Origin: Megalopta genalis
Taxonomy: Eukaryota > Arthropoda > Insecta > Hymenoptera > Halictidae
Length of the DNA stretch: 64,000 nt
Assembly: GCF_051020955.1 (NCBI RefSeq)
Contig: NW_027476169.1
Span: 124,001 to 188,000 of the forward strand
Direction: 5' to 3'
The translations under genes and the position numbers were made by a program. Below the pieces are notes generated by a model. The model was not told the origin of the DNA, did not search any database, and worked only from the letters and a program-made list of their open reading frames with translations. Each line of letters opens with the position of its first letter. Position 1 is the stretch's first letter. Positions 10,426 to 19,870 of the stretch are shown here, piece after piece.

Positions 10426-11463
10426 CGGCGTAGCGAGCGCGGGCGCGCACCGATCGCGATCGTGACATAATGAAGATAGTATGTAACGCGGCGCAGGACC
10501 CGTGCTCTCCTTTTCAGGTCAGCTTCCTGCTATGTCGGCAACCGTGATGGATAGTCCGGTTGCATGTCTGACGTGTCGAAACATCTGTTCGCCGAGGAAT
10601 TATTAATCGCGAGCGGCCGCGAGAGACGTATCTCCGGTAGATCCGAGGGGCCCCGAGGATCGCGGAATTTCAGGACAACGATCCGTTGCCCCGTAGAAAG
10701 TACAATGATCCGGCATAGTGATGGATACGGGCTCGGCCTGCCGCGACGTGGCCTCTTGGGCCCGGGCGTTCCTGCAGATTTAGAGCGGAGAGCATACCAA
10801 CGCTCCGACGGCGAGCCGCGCTGTGTTCCACGGTTTCTTCGAGTGTGTCCGTCTATGGTTGCATTATCCACTGAACACGGTTTTCACCGGTGTCTCTTGT
10901 CTCGCGCGATTCGTCGGCTTAATTTCGCCGGACTGCGGACATTTGCGCGAAATAAAAATAGTCCGTCGGAACTGCAACGAGCTAAGTAAAATAATTGTTT
11001 GTATTCTTTTTTTTAATATATTTAATAGACTGAAAATAATGCGGCAGTGTTCTCGAAGTCTCATAACCTCTTCGGTGTTTCGCGTTCCGCCTACAAATTT
11101 TTCTCGCGAGTGTATAAAATCATTGGAAACGCGGAACGTTGGAAACAATGTTTATTGAAAATTATTAAATGACGTTCTTCGAACCCTTTGATAAAAATAG
11201 CGTTCGCTAGAAATTATTAAAAGGTGTTTCTCGACTCCTTCGACGCAAATAGTGTCAAAGATGGCAACAAGTGGGACAGGGAGGGGAGGGGAATTTAGGT
11301 TAGGATCAAGTACCAGAAATTATTCGGATAGAATATTGAACGTATGCGTTTCCATAACGTTTTTCACACCGATTCGAATTACGCGTTGCAAATTATTCCG
11401 TCGAGCAACTTTGTCGACGATGTAAAAATGATTTTCTCTTTTTCAACGACAAAACAATTATTA

Positions 11464-11465
<2 letters not shown>
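10426..11465. other. unannotated sequence
   Basis: GC-rich to about 10950, then AT-rich. The 141-codon (+) and 113-codon (-) frames at 10530-10989 overlap antisense and neither shows a domain. I see no gene that I can support. Confidence 0.4.

Positions 11466-11510
<45 letters not shown>
11466..11510 (+). repeat. (CT)n microsatellite
   Basis: Pure CT run of about 40 bp, without the punctuation seen in the larger blocks. Confidence 0.95.
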
Positions 11511-12000
11511 AAAGAAAATTCAGTTCGAAAATATGATATCAAAAAAAGAGAAAAACAAGCAAAATAAAAGAACCAAGAGAAACGTAATATATCTTGCTCG
11601 ACAAAAGTTAATTACGCCCGGAAACAAAACAAAAGGCGCAGCAGCAGCCGATTGGTCGGGCCACAGTAACCGGCTCCCCGGCACTCTGCTAATGTCTTTC
11701 TTACGTCTCGATCGCTTATTATCGTTATTCACGTTTCTTCTGTGATTCCGCTGGGACTCTTCTATAATTACGCTCGCGTGATTGCCTCTCGCCGTCACGT
11801 GCGCGCGAATAAATTATTGTCATTATTTATTATCGAGCCGGGCAAGAAACAGCGGCGGGCCCTGGCCGCGACGAAAAACGCCGCGACGGAAAACAATCGC
11901 TTAACGAGTAGTGCGCGTTTCGATCAACGAAAACTTTCGCGTCGCGTGTTGCGCTATAATTGAAATCGCGAAATTCACCGCGCGGACCACCGCGCGCGAG
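11511..12000. other. unannotated sequence
   Basis: No gene recognised. Overlapping short frames on both strands have no domain. Confidence 0.45.
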
Positions 12001-12038
<38 letters not shown>

Positions 12039-12060
12039 TCTCTCTCTCTCTCTCTCTCTC
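12001..12060 (+). repeat. (CT)n microsatellite
   Basis: Short CT run, interrupted once by CA, between CpG-rich flanks. Confidence 0.95.
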
Positions 12061-12184
12061 GAGCCGCACCGCGGTTCTTTCTCCCGCGCTTTTTTCTCTC
12101 GCCTTTCGGTGCCGCGCGGATCGGAGGGACTCGCGCGCGCGCGCGAGCACGCCGCGTTCTCGTTCGTGTTCCGGCTGAAAGTCG

Positions 12185-12370
12185 CCTAATAATAAATAAA
12201 TAATAAATAAGTAATATATAAAGTAAAGTATAATAAAATAAAATATAATATAACATAATATAATTTAATAAATAATATATTATAATAAAAATATATAATA
12301 TAAAAATATAATATAGTAAAATAAATATATAAGTAAATAAATAAATAATAATAAATAGTAATAAATAAGT
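12185..12370. repeat. ATAA/TATAATA microsatellite
   Basis: AT-only low-complexity sequence of AATAAATA and TATAATATA words. Confidence 0.85.
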
Positions 12371-12842
12371 TGCCCGCTAAAATATCCCGCGCGTACCGAG
12401 AGAGGCTCTCTCTTCTCTCGCTCATAAATCTCTCCTATATAAGAAAGCAAAATGTTCGCCGTGGCTTTTTCCGCGCCGGCTATTAAAACAGTTGCAAAAT
12501 ACACCGCCTAGTCCCGGCGGCAGCAGCAGGCTAATTACTTGGACGGCACGAATTACCGTCGTTTATGTAATGACCGGAGAAGGAGGAGGGGGAGAGACCC
12601 CGGCCCGTTTTGTCGCTCGACTCTCTCAATGGGATGCTGCGATTCTCTCCGCTTTCGCGGCCTCGTGACTCAGACAATGGGCCGCGGCCTGCCTGTGTGT
12701 GTGTTTTACTTTCGAATTTGTCGTCGAGTCCGCGATAGCAACTCGCTATCGTTTAATAATCGTTCCGCGATACCGCGCGACAAAGTCGCGGATCGGTCGC
12801 GAATCGTCTCGCCATTTTATTCGGACACGTTGTCGCGTTGAT
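12371..12842. other. unannotated CpG-rich sequence
   Basis: No recognisable gene or repeat. CpG-rich, with short open frames only. Confidence 0.4.
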
Positions 12843-13065
12843 ATACAGGGTGTGTCAATCGATAAGTGCCGTTCGAAGTGACGGGTGTATAGTTGACGTT
12901 ATGAGAAAAACAGGGAAGAATGTGTTCTTCTGGTTTTTATCTTTTTACGTAGAATGCGTTGGCGCGACGAAGGAAGTTTTTTTACTAAATTTTTCAAGGT
13001 CGTTCGAAGGTTGTTTCAATTTTTTCGGAGGGAGCGCTGTATTTTCTTTTCGCTACAATGAAAGA
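12843..13065 (+). mobile_element. possible ACAGGGTG-ended element F, copy 1
   Basis: Starts TATACAGGGTGTGTCA, like families B and D, but the interior differs. It shares TTTTTCAAGGTC followed by NTCG with 57402-57560. No right terminus was identified, so this may be a fragment. Tentative. Confidence 0.35.
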
Positions 13066-13134
13066 GCGTGTATGTATACATGTATACATATTTATTTTAT
13101 TATTTATTTATTATATATACTTATTTTATTATAC

Positions 13135-13450
13135 GACGTCGCGTCGTATCGCGTCGCTTTGACTCGTGTTGCTAGGGCTCGCGTCGCTTTGACTCGCGTT
13201 GCTAGGGCTCGCGTCGCTTCAAGTTGCGTCGCTACGGCTCGCGTCGCGTCGCTTTGACTCGCGTTGCTAGGGCTCGCGTCGCTTTGACTCGCGTTGCTAG
13301 GGCTCGCGTCGCTTTGACTCGCGTTGCTAGGGCTCGCGTCGCTTTGACTCGCGTTGCTAGGGCTCGCGTCGCTTTGACTCGCGTTGCTAGGGCTCGCGTC
13401 GCTTTGACTCGCGTTGTTAGGGCTCGCGTCGCATCGTATCGCGTCGTGCA
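13135..13450 (+). repeat. 30-bp minisatellite
   Basis: About nine units of GTCGCTTTGACTCGCGTTGC + TAGGGCTCGC, some perfect, with degenerate edges (GTCGTATCGCGTC). The unit length divides by three, so both strands read through (Ala-Arg-Val-Ala-Leu-Thr-Arg on one strand). I treat this as a minisatellite, not a protein. Confidence 0.92.
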
Positions 13451-13904
13451 TCCATATGTAACGATGCCAGCAATAAGGACGCAGGAAGGTAACGCGCTCG
13501 CTAGCGGCTAAGTGTTACAAGTGAACCCGGTGCCCGGCGCATTGTATGCCTCTTCGTGGCATACTGAACGGATACCCGTTATACCCGTTCGAAAGATTCA
13601 AGCGTTTTGCGCAATCGGTCTGGTCTGTTACCGGGACTCACTCTGTCGCGGCACGCCGCGGCGGCGTTCCCCTCTCCCGTGTCTCACATTCTGACCAAAG
13701 TGACACACTTTCCTGCGATAGAATCCCGGGCAGAGTGTGTGCTGTTGACCTATCGCGTGTGTTCGCGGCACTTCGCGGTCGCGCGGGATCACGGGAAAAC
13801 CGTTTCCGAGATTGTTCCGTGTCGGGAAACCGTTCCGTATCGAAGTTAGCGACGATAGACGACGACTGCTGCCTCGAGTCGGTGCTGGCAAATCAATTTC
13901 TGGA
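13451..13904. other. unannotated sequence
   Basis: CpG-rich. It contains a small perfect hairpin, GTATGCC/GGCATAC, at about 13545-13563. Competing open frames on both strands, none with a domain. Confidence 0.4.
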
Positions 13905-14170
13905 AATTGACTTTGGGACATTTGTTTTGGAACATTAATTTTAGAACATTCACTCTTGAACGTTAATTTTGCGACATTAATTTTAGAACATTTATTTTGG
14001 GACGTTCGTTTTGGAACATTAATTTTAGAACATTAATTTTTGAACGTTAATTTTGGGACATTAATTTTCGAACATTTATTTTGAAACATTCATTTTGTAA
14101 CATTAATTTTAGAATATTCATTTTGGAACGTTCGTTTTGGGACATTAATTTTGGAACATTCATTTTTGGG
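13905..14170 (+). repeat. minisatellite, about 14 bp unit
   Basis: Repeats of TTTTGGAACATTAA / TTTTAGAACATTCA with GGGACATT variants, about 18 units, moderately diverged. Confidence 0.9.
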
Positions 14171-14436
14171 CAAGCATATATGTATTTGCGATTGCTGTTA
14201 CTTGTATATTATAAATAATCAATATTGAACGTATAAGAAATTGTGAGATTCGTTTAGATTTGATTACTTTTATAAAAATACCGAAGTGTTTTGCTCTTCG
14301 GCGAAACTTTGAATCCGCAATTTGAATTCCATTTTAGGGCCATCGCGACGCGGCGACCTCTATTGTTCGTCCCGATAATGGAACACCCACGCGACGGAAG
14401 GCGCTCGCCGTGCTCGAAAAAAAGGACGCCGGGAGA
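14171..14436. other. unannotated sequence
   Basis: No gene seen. It leads into family B copy 2. Confidence 0.5.
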
Positions 14437-14787
14437 TACACAGGGTGTCCCAAAAATGTCTCGCAATCCGAAAGTGGCGGGTTCCTCGGGTCATTCGAAG
14501 CAACTTTTTCCTTTACAAAAATTTTCTCCGAAGCACCGTTAACGAGTTATTAACGAAAAACAGTGACCAATGAGAGGCGAGCGCAGCTGGCGCGAGGCGA
14601 CCGAGCCAATGAGCGGAACTGGGCTTCGCGCGCTGGTTGGCCGGGCCGCCACGCGTCAGCCGTACTCGATTCTTATTGGCGCACTGTTTTTCGTTAATAA
14701 CTCGTTAACGGTGCCTCGGAGAACATTTTTGTAAAGGAAGAAGTTGCTTCAAATGATCCGAGGAACATTTTTGGGATACCCTGTATA
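14437..14787. mobile_element. family B fold-back element, copy 2 (full length)
   Basis: Both ends present: TACACAGGGTGTCCC at the left and GGGATACCCTGTATA at the right. Arms of about 130 bp are complementary (for example CGTTAACGAGTTATTAACG against CGTTAATAACTCGTTAACG). The core holds GACCAATGAGAGGCGAG and GAGCCAATGAGCGG facing GGTTGGCC and TTATTGGCGC. No coding capacity. Best described as a MITE. Confidence 0.9.
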
Positions 14788-15489
14788 TTGCGTACTATCC
14801 GGCGGACTCATGCTCCGCCAATGGACCCGGCGCGCCGCGCGGACCGTCGCCGGTCTCTCTATCCCCATAGATCAAAGGAATATTCCTCCCCAAATGGGGC
14901 CCTGCGCAGCCGACCCTACGTTTTATATACGCCTTTCTGCGGGCCCCGCCGGGGCCTTAATGTTTCTGTCAGCCGGGACATTGTGCGAGCCCATAACTTT
15001 CTCGAGGGGACCACCTCGATATAATCGAATGGCCGACGCGATTCGAAGGGCCCGGATGGACGGTTTTCGTCGCCGAGATAGCGGGGCCCGTTCTCTCTGA
15101 TCCACCGACGCGAGCCTTTCCTCGATTTCCAGGAAGCGGGCGCCGGAGACGGGTCTTCGACGAAGGTCGGGGGACCGGCCGATGGCGGACGTGCCGCGCT
15201 CACGGCCACCTTTTGGGACTACGCGCAGCGGGCCCACTCGATGAATTAGCTGTCCGCGACGATTTTAGCAACGTTTTACGACGTAAAGACGGTTTTATAT
15301 AGCTCGTTGAACTCGTCTCGGCGTCAGCTATAACATTATCGAGTAAAAAATATATAGTAACGATTAAAAAATTGAGGTGTATTTAATTTTTTGTTTAAAA
15401 AAAAATTCTCTTCAATTTTTTTATATTGGTGTTTATAGAAGACCGAGAACTAATTAATTTTTGTTCGAAACAGTTTTCCGTCGAAGCAC

Positions 15490-15490
<1 letters not shown>
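14788..15490. other. unannotated sequence, GC-rich then AT-rich
   Basis: CpG-rich to 15250 with antisense-overlapping open frames and no domain. It then passes through dispersed repeat G copy 2 into AT-rich DNA. Confidence 0.4.
15302..15358 (+). repeat. dispersed repeat G, copy 2
   Basis: Matches 224-280: CTCGTTGAACTCGTCTCGG, GTCAGCTATAACATTATCGA and a following A-rich run. Confidence 0.55.
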
Positions 15491-15531
<41 letters not shown>

Positions 15532-15615
15532 ATATTATTTATTATTATTATATTAATTATTATTATTATTTTATTATTACATTATTTATTAATATTATTA
15601 TTATTCACTTTTTTT
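15490..15615. repeat. (TTA)n microsatellite
   Basis: ATT repeats with occasional interruptions. The Tyr-rich frame over it is a repeat translation. Confidence 0.92.
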
Positions 15616-16104
15616 ATCACAACACAATTTGCATTTCTCCAAACTCCGCGGAGGCTTTTCTTTCGAAACGGGCCGCGCGTAAATTGCCCGAGCGCTCTGT
15701 TTGCCTGTCTCAAATTGGACGCGAGTTGCGCGCGCGCGACCATTATCCACGAAGGTCGTTACTCGAGCGATTGCCGGGCCGGGCCGGGCCGCGGCGTGAC
15801 GCGCCGCGCAGAGTCGAGCCTGCGTGGCACTGTGTCAAACGCGCTAGAATTGCCGTGCTCGGTCTCTCGCGGTACGTGAAAATGAAACGGGGGCAACGAG
15901 AGACCGGCTAAACGCTCCGACACGCTCTCCACGCTGCGAACACGCCTCCATTGTGCGCCGTGAAATCTCACGACACGACAGACAGCTCTCGCACCGCGGA
16001 ACGAGTCCTCTGGCCGCACGTGTCCTCTCTCGCCCCCCCCCCTCCCTTCTTCTCGCCGTAGAACATTATATTGTCTCCGTGAAATGACAAAGGTCACCGG
16101 GGAA
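15616..16104. other. CpG-rich unannotated sequence
   Basis: GGGCCGGGCCGGGCC at 15776-15790 and a C run at 16025-16035. Nothing identifies a gene. Confidence 0.4.
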
Positions 16105-16160
16105 CACGTAACCGATCCCTAACATAACATAACTTAACTTAACCTAATATAACCTAACCT
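16105..16160 (+). repeat. TAACCTAACATAA microsatellite, left flank
   Basis: AACATAACTTAACTTAACC-type repeat that borders the CT block. A close relative borders its other side at 16718-16770, so the two form direct flanks. Confidence 0.8.
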
Positions 16161-16304
16161 ATGAATCTCTCTCTCTCTCGCGAGATTCTCTCTCCCTCGC
16201 GAGATTCTCTCTTTCTCTCTCTTTCTCTCTCTCTCTCTCTTTCTCTCGTGAGGTTCTCTCTCTCTCTCTCGTGAGGCTCTCTCTCCCTCGCGAGATTCTC
16301 TCTT

Positions 16305-16335
<31 letters not shown>

Positions 16336-16562
16336 TTCTCTCGTGAGGTTCTCTCTCTCTCTCTCGTGAGGCTCTCTCTCTCTCGCGAGATTCTCTCTCT
16401 CTCTCTCTCTCTTGAGTCTCTCCCTCTCGCGAGATTCTCTCTCTCTCTCTCTCTCTCTCTCTTGAGTCTCTCTCTCTCTCTCTCGATTCTCTCTCTCTTG
16501 AGTCTCTCTCTCTCTCGATTCTCTCTCTCTTGAGTCTCTCTCTCTCTCGATTCTCTCTCTTG

Positions 16563-16595
<33 letters not shown>

Positions 16596-16717
16596 AGTTT
16601 CTCTCTCTCTCTCTCTCGATTCTCTCTCTCTTGAGTCTCTCTCTCTCAAATCTCTATTTCGCTCTCGCTCTCTCTCTCGAGATTCTCTCTCTCTCTCGCG
16701 AGATTCTCTCTCCCTCT
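16161..16717 (+). repeat. CT block with mixed punctuation
   Basis: (CT)n interrupted by GCGAGATTC, GTGAGGTTC, TTGAGTC and CGATTC words. A segment of about 100 bp (16195-16290) recurs at 16290-16395, which indicates higher-order duplication. Open frames encode Arg-Glu runs only. Confidence 0.93.
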
Positions 16718-16770
16718 CAACATAACTTAAGTTAACCTAATATAACCTAACATAACCGTAACCATAACAT
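16718..16770 (+). repeat. TAACCTAACATAA microsatellite, right flank
   Basis: AACATAACTTAAGTTAACC-type sequence, nearly the same as the left flank of the CT block at 16105-16160. Confidence 0.8.
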
Positions 16771-17255
16771 CGTTATTATCGTTAAAATGCAGGTACATTT
16801 GTAAGCAGAATGTGGATTTTATGCATTTCTAATTAGACCGCGGATTTTATGGATTTATGACAAAGGCGAATAGGTGCGTTTCGAAATAGTGAAGAGAAGA
16901 ATTTGAGGATATTGTTACATTATTTTCAACTTGTAATTATTAACGTTTTAGCTGTGAACGATATATATAAATTTATACAATTATAATTTTGAAATAAAAA
17001 ATAAATATATAATTTTAGTTATTTACATATACATATATATCATTGTATATATTAATTATATATATGTAAATAACAACAAGAATTATATATTTATTTATCA
17101 TTTCAAAATGTATAAAATTATTTTTCATTTCATATTATTGCAACATAATGTATACTTAGGTTTGTATTGGGATAGAATAACGGAAGCAAAATGCAGCTTT
17201 CCAACTGTTCATAAACAAATTTAAAAAAGAATACAACTTTTCTTTTCAATTCGTT
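16771..17255. other. AT-rich sequence with recurring GCGGATTTTATG motif
   Basis: Two copies of a dispersed word (GTGGATTTTATGCATTT at 16811 and GCGGATTTTATGGATTTATG at 16841), then AT-rich DNA with ATATATAAAT-type palindromic words. No gene. Confidence 0.5.
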
Positions 17256-17532
17256 TCAATTCAATTGAACATCCATCCTGGATAAGCGGCGGTCGCTGCG
17301 AAGACGCTCGCGCAACGGAAACGCGGCGGTTTCTCGGTAACGAGCCGGTCGAAAAATCGGCGAACTGTGTTTCCCGGGCGTATGTATAAGCCCTGCCATA
17401 ATGGGAGGCCGTGGCAGGGTTATCCTAGTTGTCGGGCCGATGCTCGCACCCACCGTGTCGTTCCGTGTATCTGGCCGGGACTACATGGAAACGGATAATG
17501 AGAGAAACAGGCGGACGAAGAGGGAGAGAGAA

Positions 17533-17579
<47 letters not shown>

Positions 17580-17860
17580 GGGCAGGAAAGAAGAAGAGTC
17601 GTGAGCTTTACTGCTCTCGACCCTCTACGGCTCTGCTCCCAGGTGGAACTCTGCCCTTGAAGCGGGATGAACGCTCCTTCTCTCGAGCACCAGCAGCGCC
17701 GGGCACCAGCGCCGTTCAAATATTAAACGAATCGTCCACCCCCCTCTCGCCGCGCGGCCGGCAACATTTCCATTTTCCGACGCGGGGAGTACCGGCGAAC
17801 GGACGGACAGCCAGAGCTCCGTGATCTACAGACGTGGATAAGCGGATCTACCACCCCTGG
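17256..17860. other. unannotated CpG-rich sequence with (GA)n
   Basis: A (GA)n run lies at 17516-17580. Open frames on both strands run through it and have no recognisable domain. Confidence 0.45.
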
Positions 17861-17864
17861 CAAA

Positions 17865-18575
17865 TTATTATAATAATTATTATTATATAATATTGTTAAT
17901 ATTAAAATATTATAATTGTTATGAATTATTATTATATAATATTATTAATATTAAAATATTATAATTGTTATGAATTATTATAAGAATTAAATTATAAGAA
18001 TGAAAACGTTTTACAATAATGAAATGTTAACTTTAAACTAATGAAATATTAATTCTGTAATAATGAAAACATTTTATGATATTGAAATATCAGTTTGATA
18101 AGAATGGAAACATTTTTTAACAATGAAATATCAATTTTATAAGAATGGAAACATTTTATTATAATGAAATATTAATTCTATAGTAACGAAAATATTTTAT
18201 AATATTGAAATATCAATTTGATAAGAATGGAAACATTTTTTAACAATGAAATATCAATTTTATAAGAATGGAAACATTTTATTATAATGAAATATTAATT
18301 CTATAGTAACGAAAATATTTTATAATATTGAAATATCAATTTGATAAGAATGGAAACATTTTTTAACAATGAAATATCAATTTTATAAGAATGGGGAAAC
18401 ATTTTATTATGATGAAATATTAATTCTATAGTAATGAAATGAATTTTATAACATTGAAATATCAACTTTACAAGAATGGAAACATTTTTTAACAATGAAA
18501 TATTTAATTTTACAAGAATGCAAAGATTTCATAACAATGAAATATTAATTTTACAAGAATGGAAACATTTTGTAA
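17865..18575 (+). repeat. AT-rich minisatellite with about 123-bp higher-order unit
   Basis: Subunits of about 41 bp of the form AATGAAATATCAATTTTATA + AGAATGGAAACATTTT. Sets of three form a higher-order unit: the variant ATTAATTCTATAGTAA recurs at 18171, 18294 and 18419 (spacing 123 and 125 bp). The left part (17865-17990) is a TTATTATAATATTA repeat. Confidence 0.9.
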
Positions 18576-18950
18576 TAATTGTTCGAGGGAATTCCCTCGA
18601 AACGTTGATCCGACGATGTACATATTTCTGTTGAACAGTCACGGAGGCGAATTTTAATCGGTCTGGCCTGGGAACGGTTTAATTAATAATCTGTTACAGG
18701 GCGCAATTAACTTGCCGAGACGAGGCTAAACCGTTGGCACGGCGAACTTACGTAGACGCGGGACCGCGAAACGAGCTCAGGAAGCGACGCGGTACGTGGA
18801 TTTTTATAGCGGCAAGATGCCCGCGCGCGATTACGGCAGGGCGAATTAATCATAATGACCGTCGGCGCTCGGCAAATTGGGTCTCTGGGTATTTCGACGA
18901 CGCGTTCTTGCGGATGCTCGGCGTCCGTGGCGAACAACGTGCACTCTTTC
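18576..18950. other. unannotated sequence
   Basis: Contains the small palindrome GAGGGAATTCCCTC at 18585-18598. No gene recognised. Confidence 0.45.
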
Positions 18951-19361
18951 TCTCTCGCGAGATCTTCCCCTCTCTCCCTCTCTCTCCCTCTCTCTCTCTA
19001 ACTCTTGAGAGATATTTCTCTCTCTCTCTCTCTCTTTCGCGAGATTCTGTTTATCTCTCTCCCGCGAGATTTTCTCTCTTTCTTGAGTCCCTCCCTCTCT
19101 CTCTCTCTCTCTCTCGAGATCCTCCTCTCTCTCTCTCTCTCGAGATCCTCCTCTCTCTCTCTCTCTCCCTCTCTCGAGATCCTTCTCTCTCTCTCTCTTT
19201 CTCTCCCTCGCGATTTTTCTCTCGCGAGATTCTCTCTCTCTCTCCCTCTCACGATCTCTCTCTCTCTTTCTCTCTCTCTCTCTTTCTCTCTCTCTCTCCC
19301 TCTCTCTCTCTCTTGAGCCTCTCTCACTCTCTCTTCCTCTCTCTCTCTCTCTCTCTCTCGT

Positions 19362-19402
<41 letters not shown>

Positions 19403-19870
19403 AGATCTCTCTCTCTCTTTCTCTCTCTCTCTTTCGATTCTTCTCTCTTTCTCTCTCTCTCGATTCTTCTCTCTCTCTCTCTCTCTCTCCCTCGCGACCT
19501 TTTTCTCGCGAGATTCTCTTTCTCTCTCTCTCTCTCTCTCCCTCACGATCTCTCTCTCTCGCGAGATTCTCTCTCTCTCTCTCTCTCTCTCTTGATTCTG
19601 TCTTTCCCTCACGATCTCTCTCTCTCTCTCTCTCTCTCTCTCATGAGACATCTCCCTCTCCGTCTCCCTCTCTCTGACTGTCTCGAGATATTTCTCTCTC
19701 TCTCTCTCCCTCTTTCTCTCTCACGAGATATCTCCCTCTCCCTCTCCCTCTCTCTGACTCTCTCGAGATATTTGTCTCTCTTTCTCTCTAACGAGATATG
19801 TCTCTCTCTTTCTCACGAAATGTCTCTCTCCCTCCCTCTCTTTCTCTCTCTCTCTCTCGTGAGAGAGGAT
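18951..19870 (+). repeat. CT mega-block, CGCGAGATTC dialect
   Basis: About 900 bp of polypyrimidine with CGCGAGATTC, CGTCAGATC, CACGATC, TTGATTC and CTGACTSTCTCGAGATATTT interruptions, the last repeated around 19670 and 19755. A 382-codon Ser-Leu frame runs through it and is an artefact of composition. Confidence 0.95.

Noticed and set aside
10137..10470. Arg/Ser-rich frames on both strands
   Set aside because: They are open only because the minisatellite unit (21 bp) is divisible by three.
16105..16160. Telomeric repeat
   Set aside because: The units are TAACCTAACATAA-type mixtures, not a regular CCTAA array, and they are interstitial and short.
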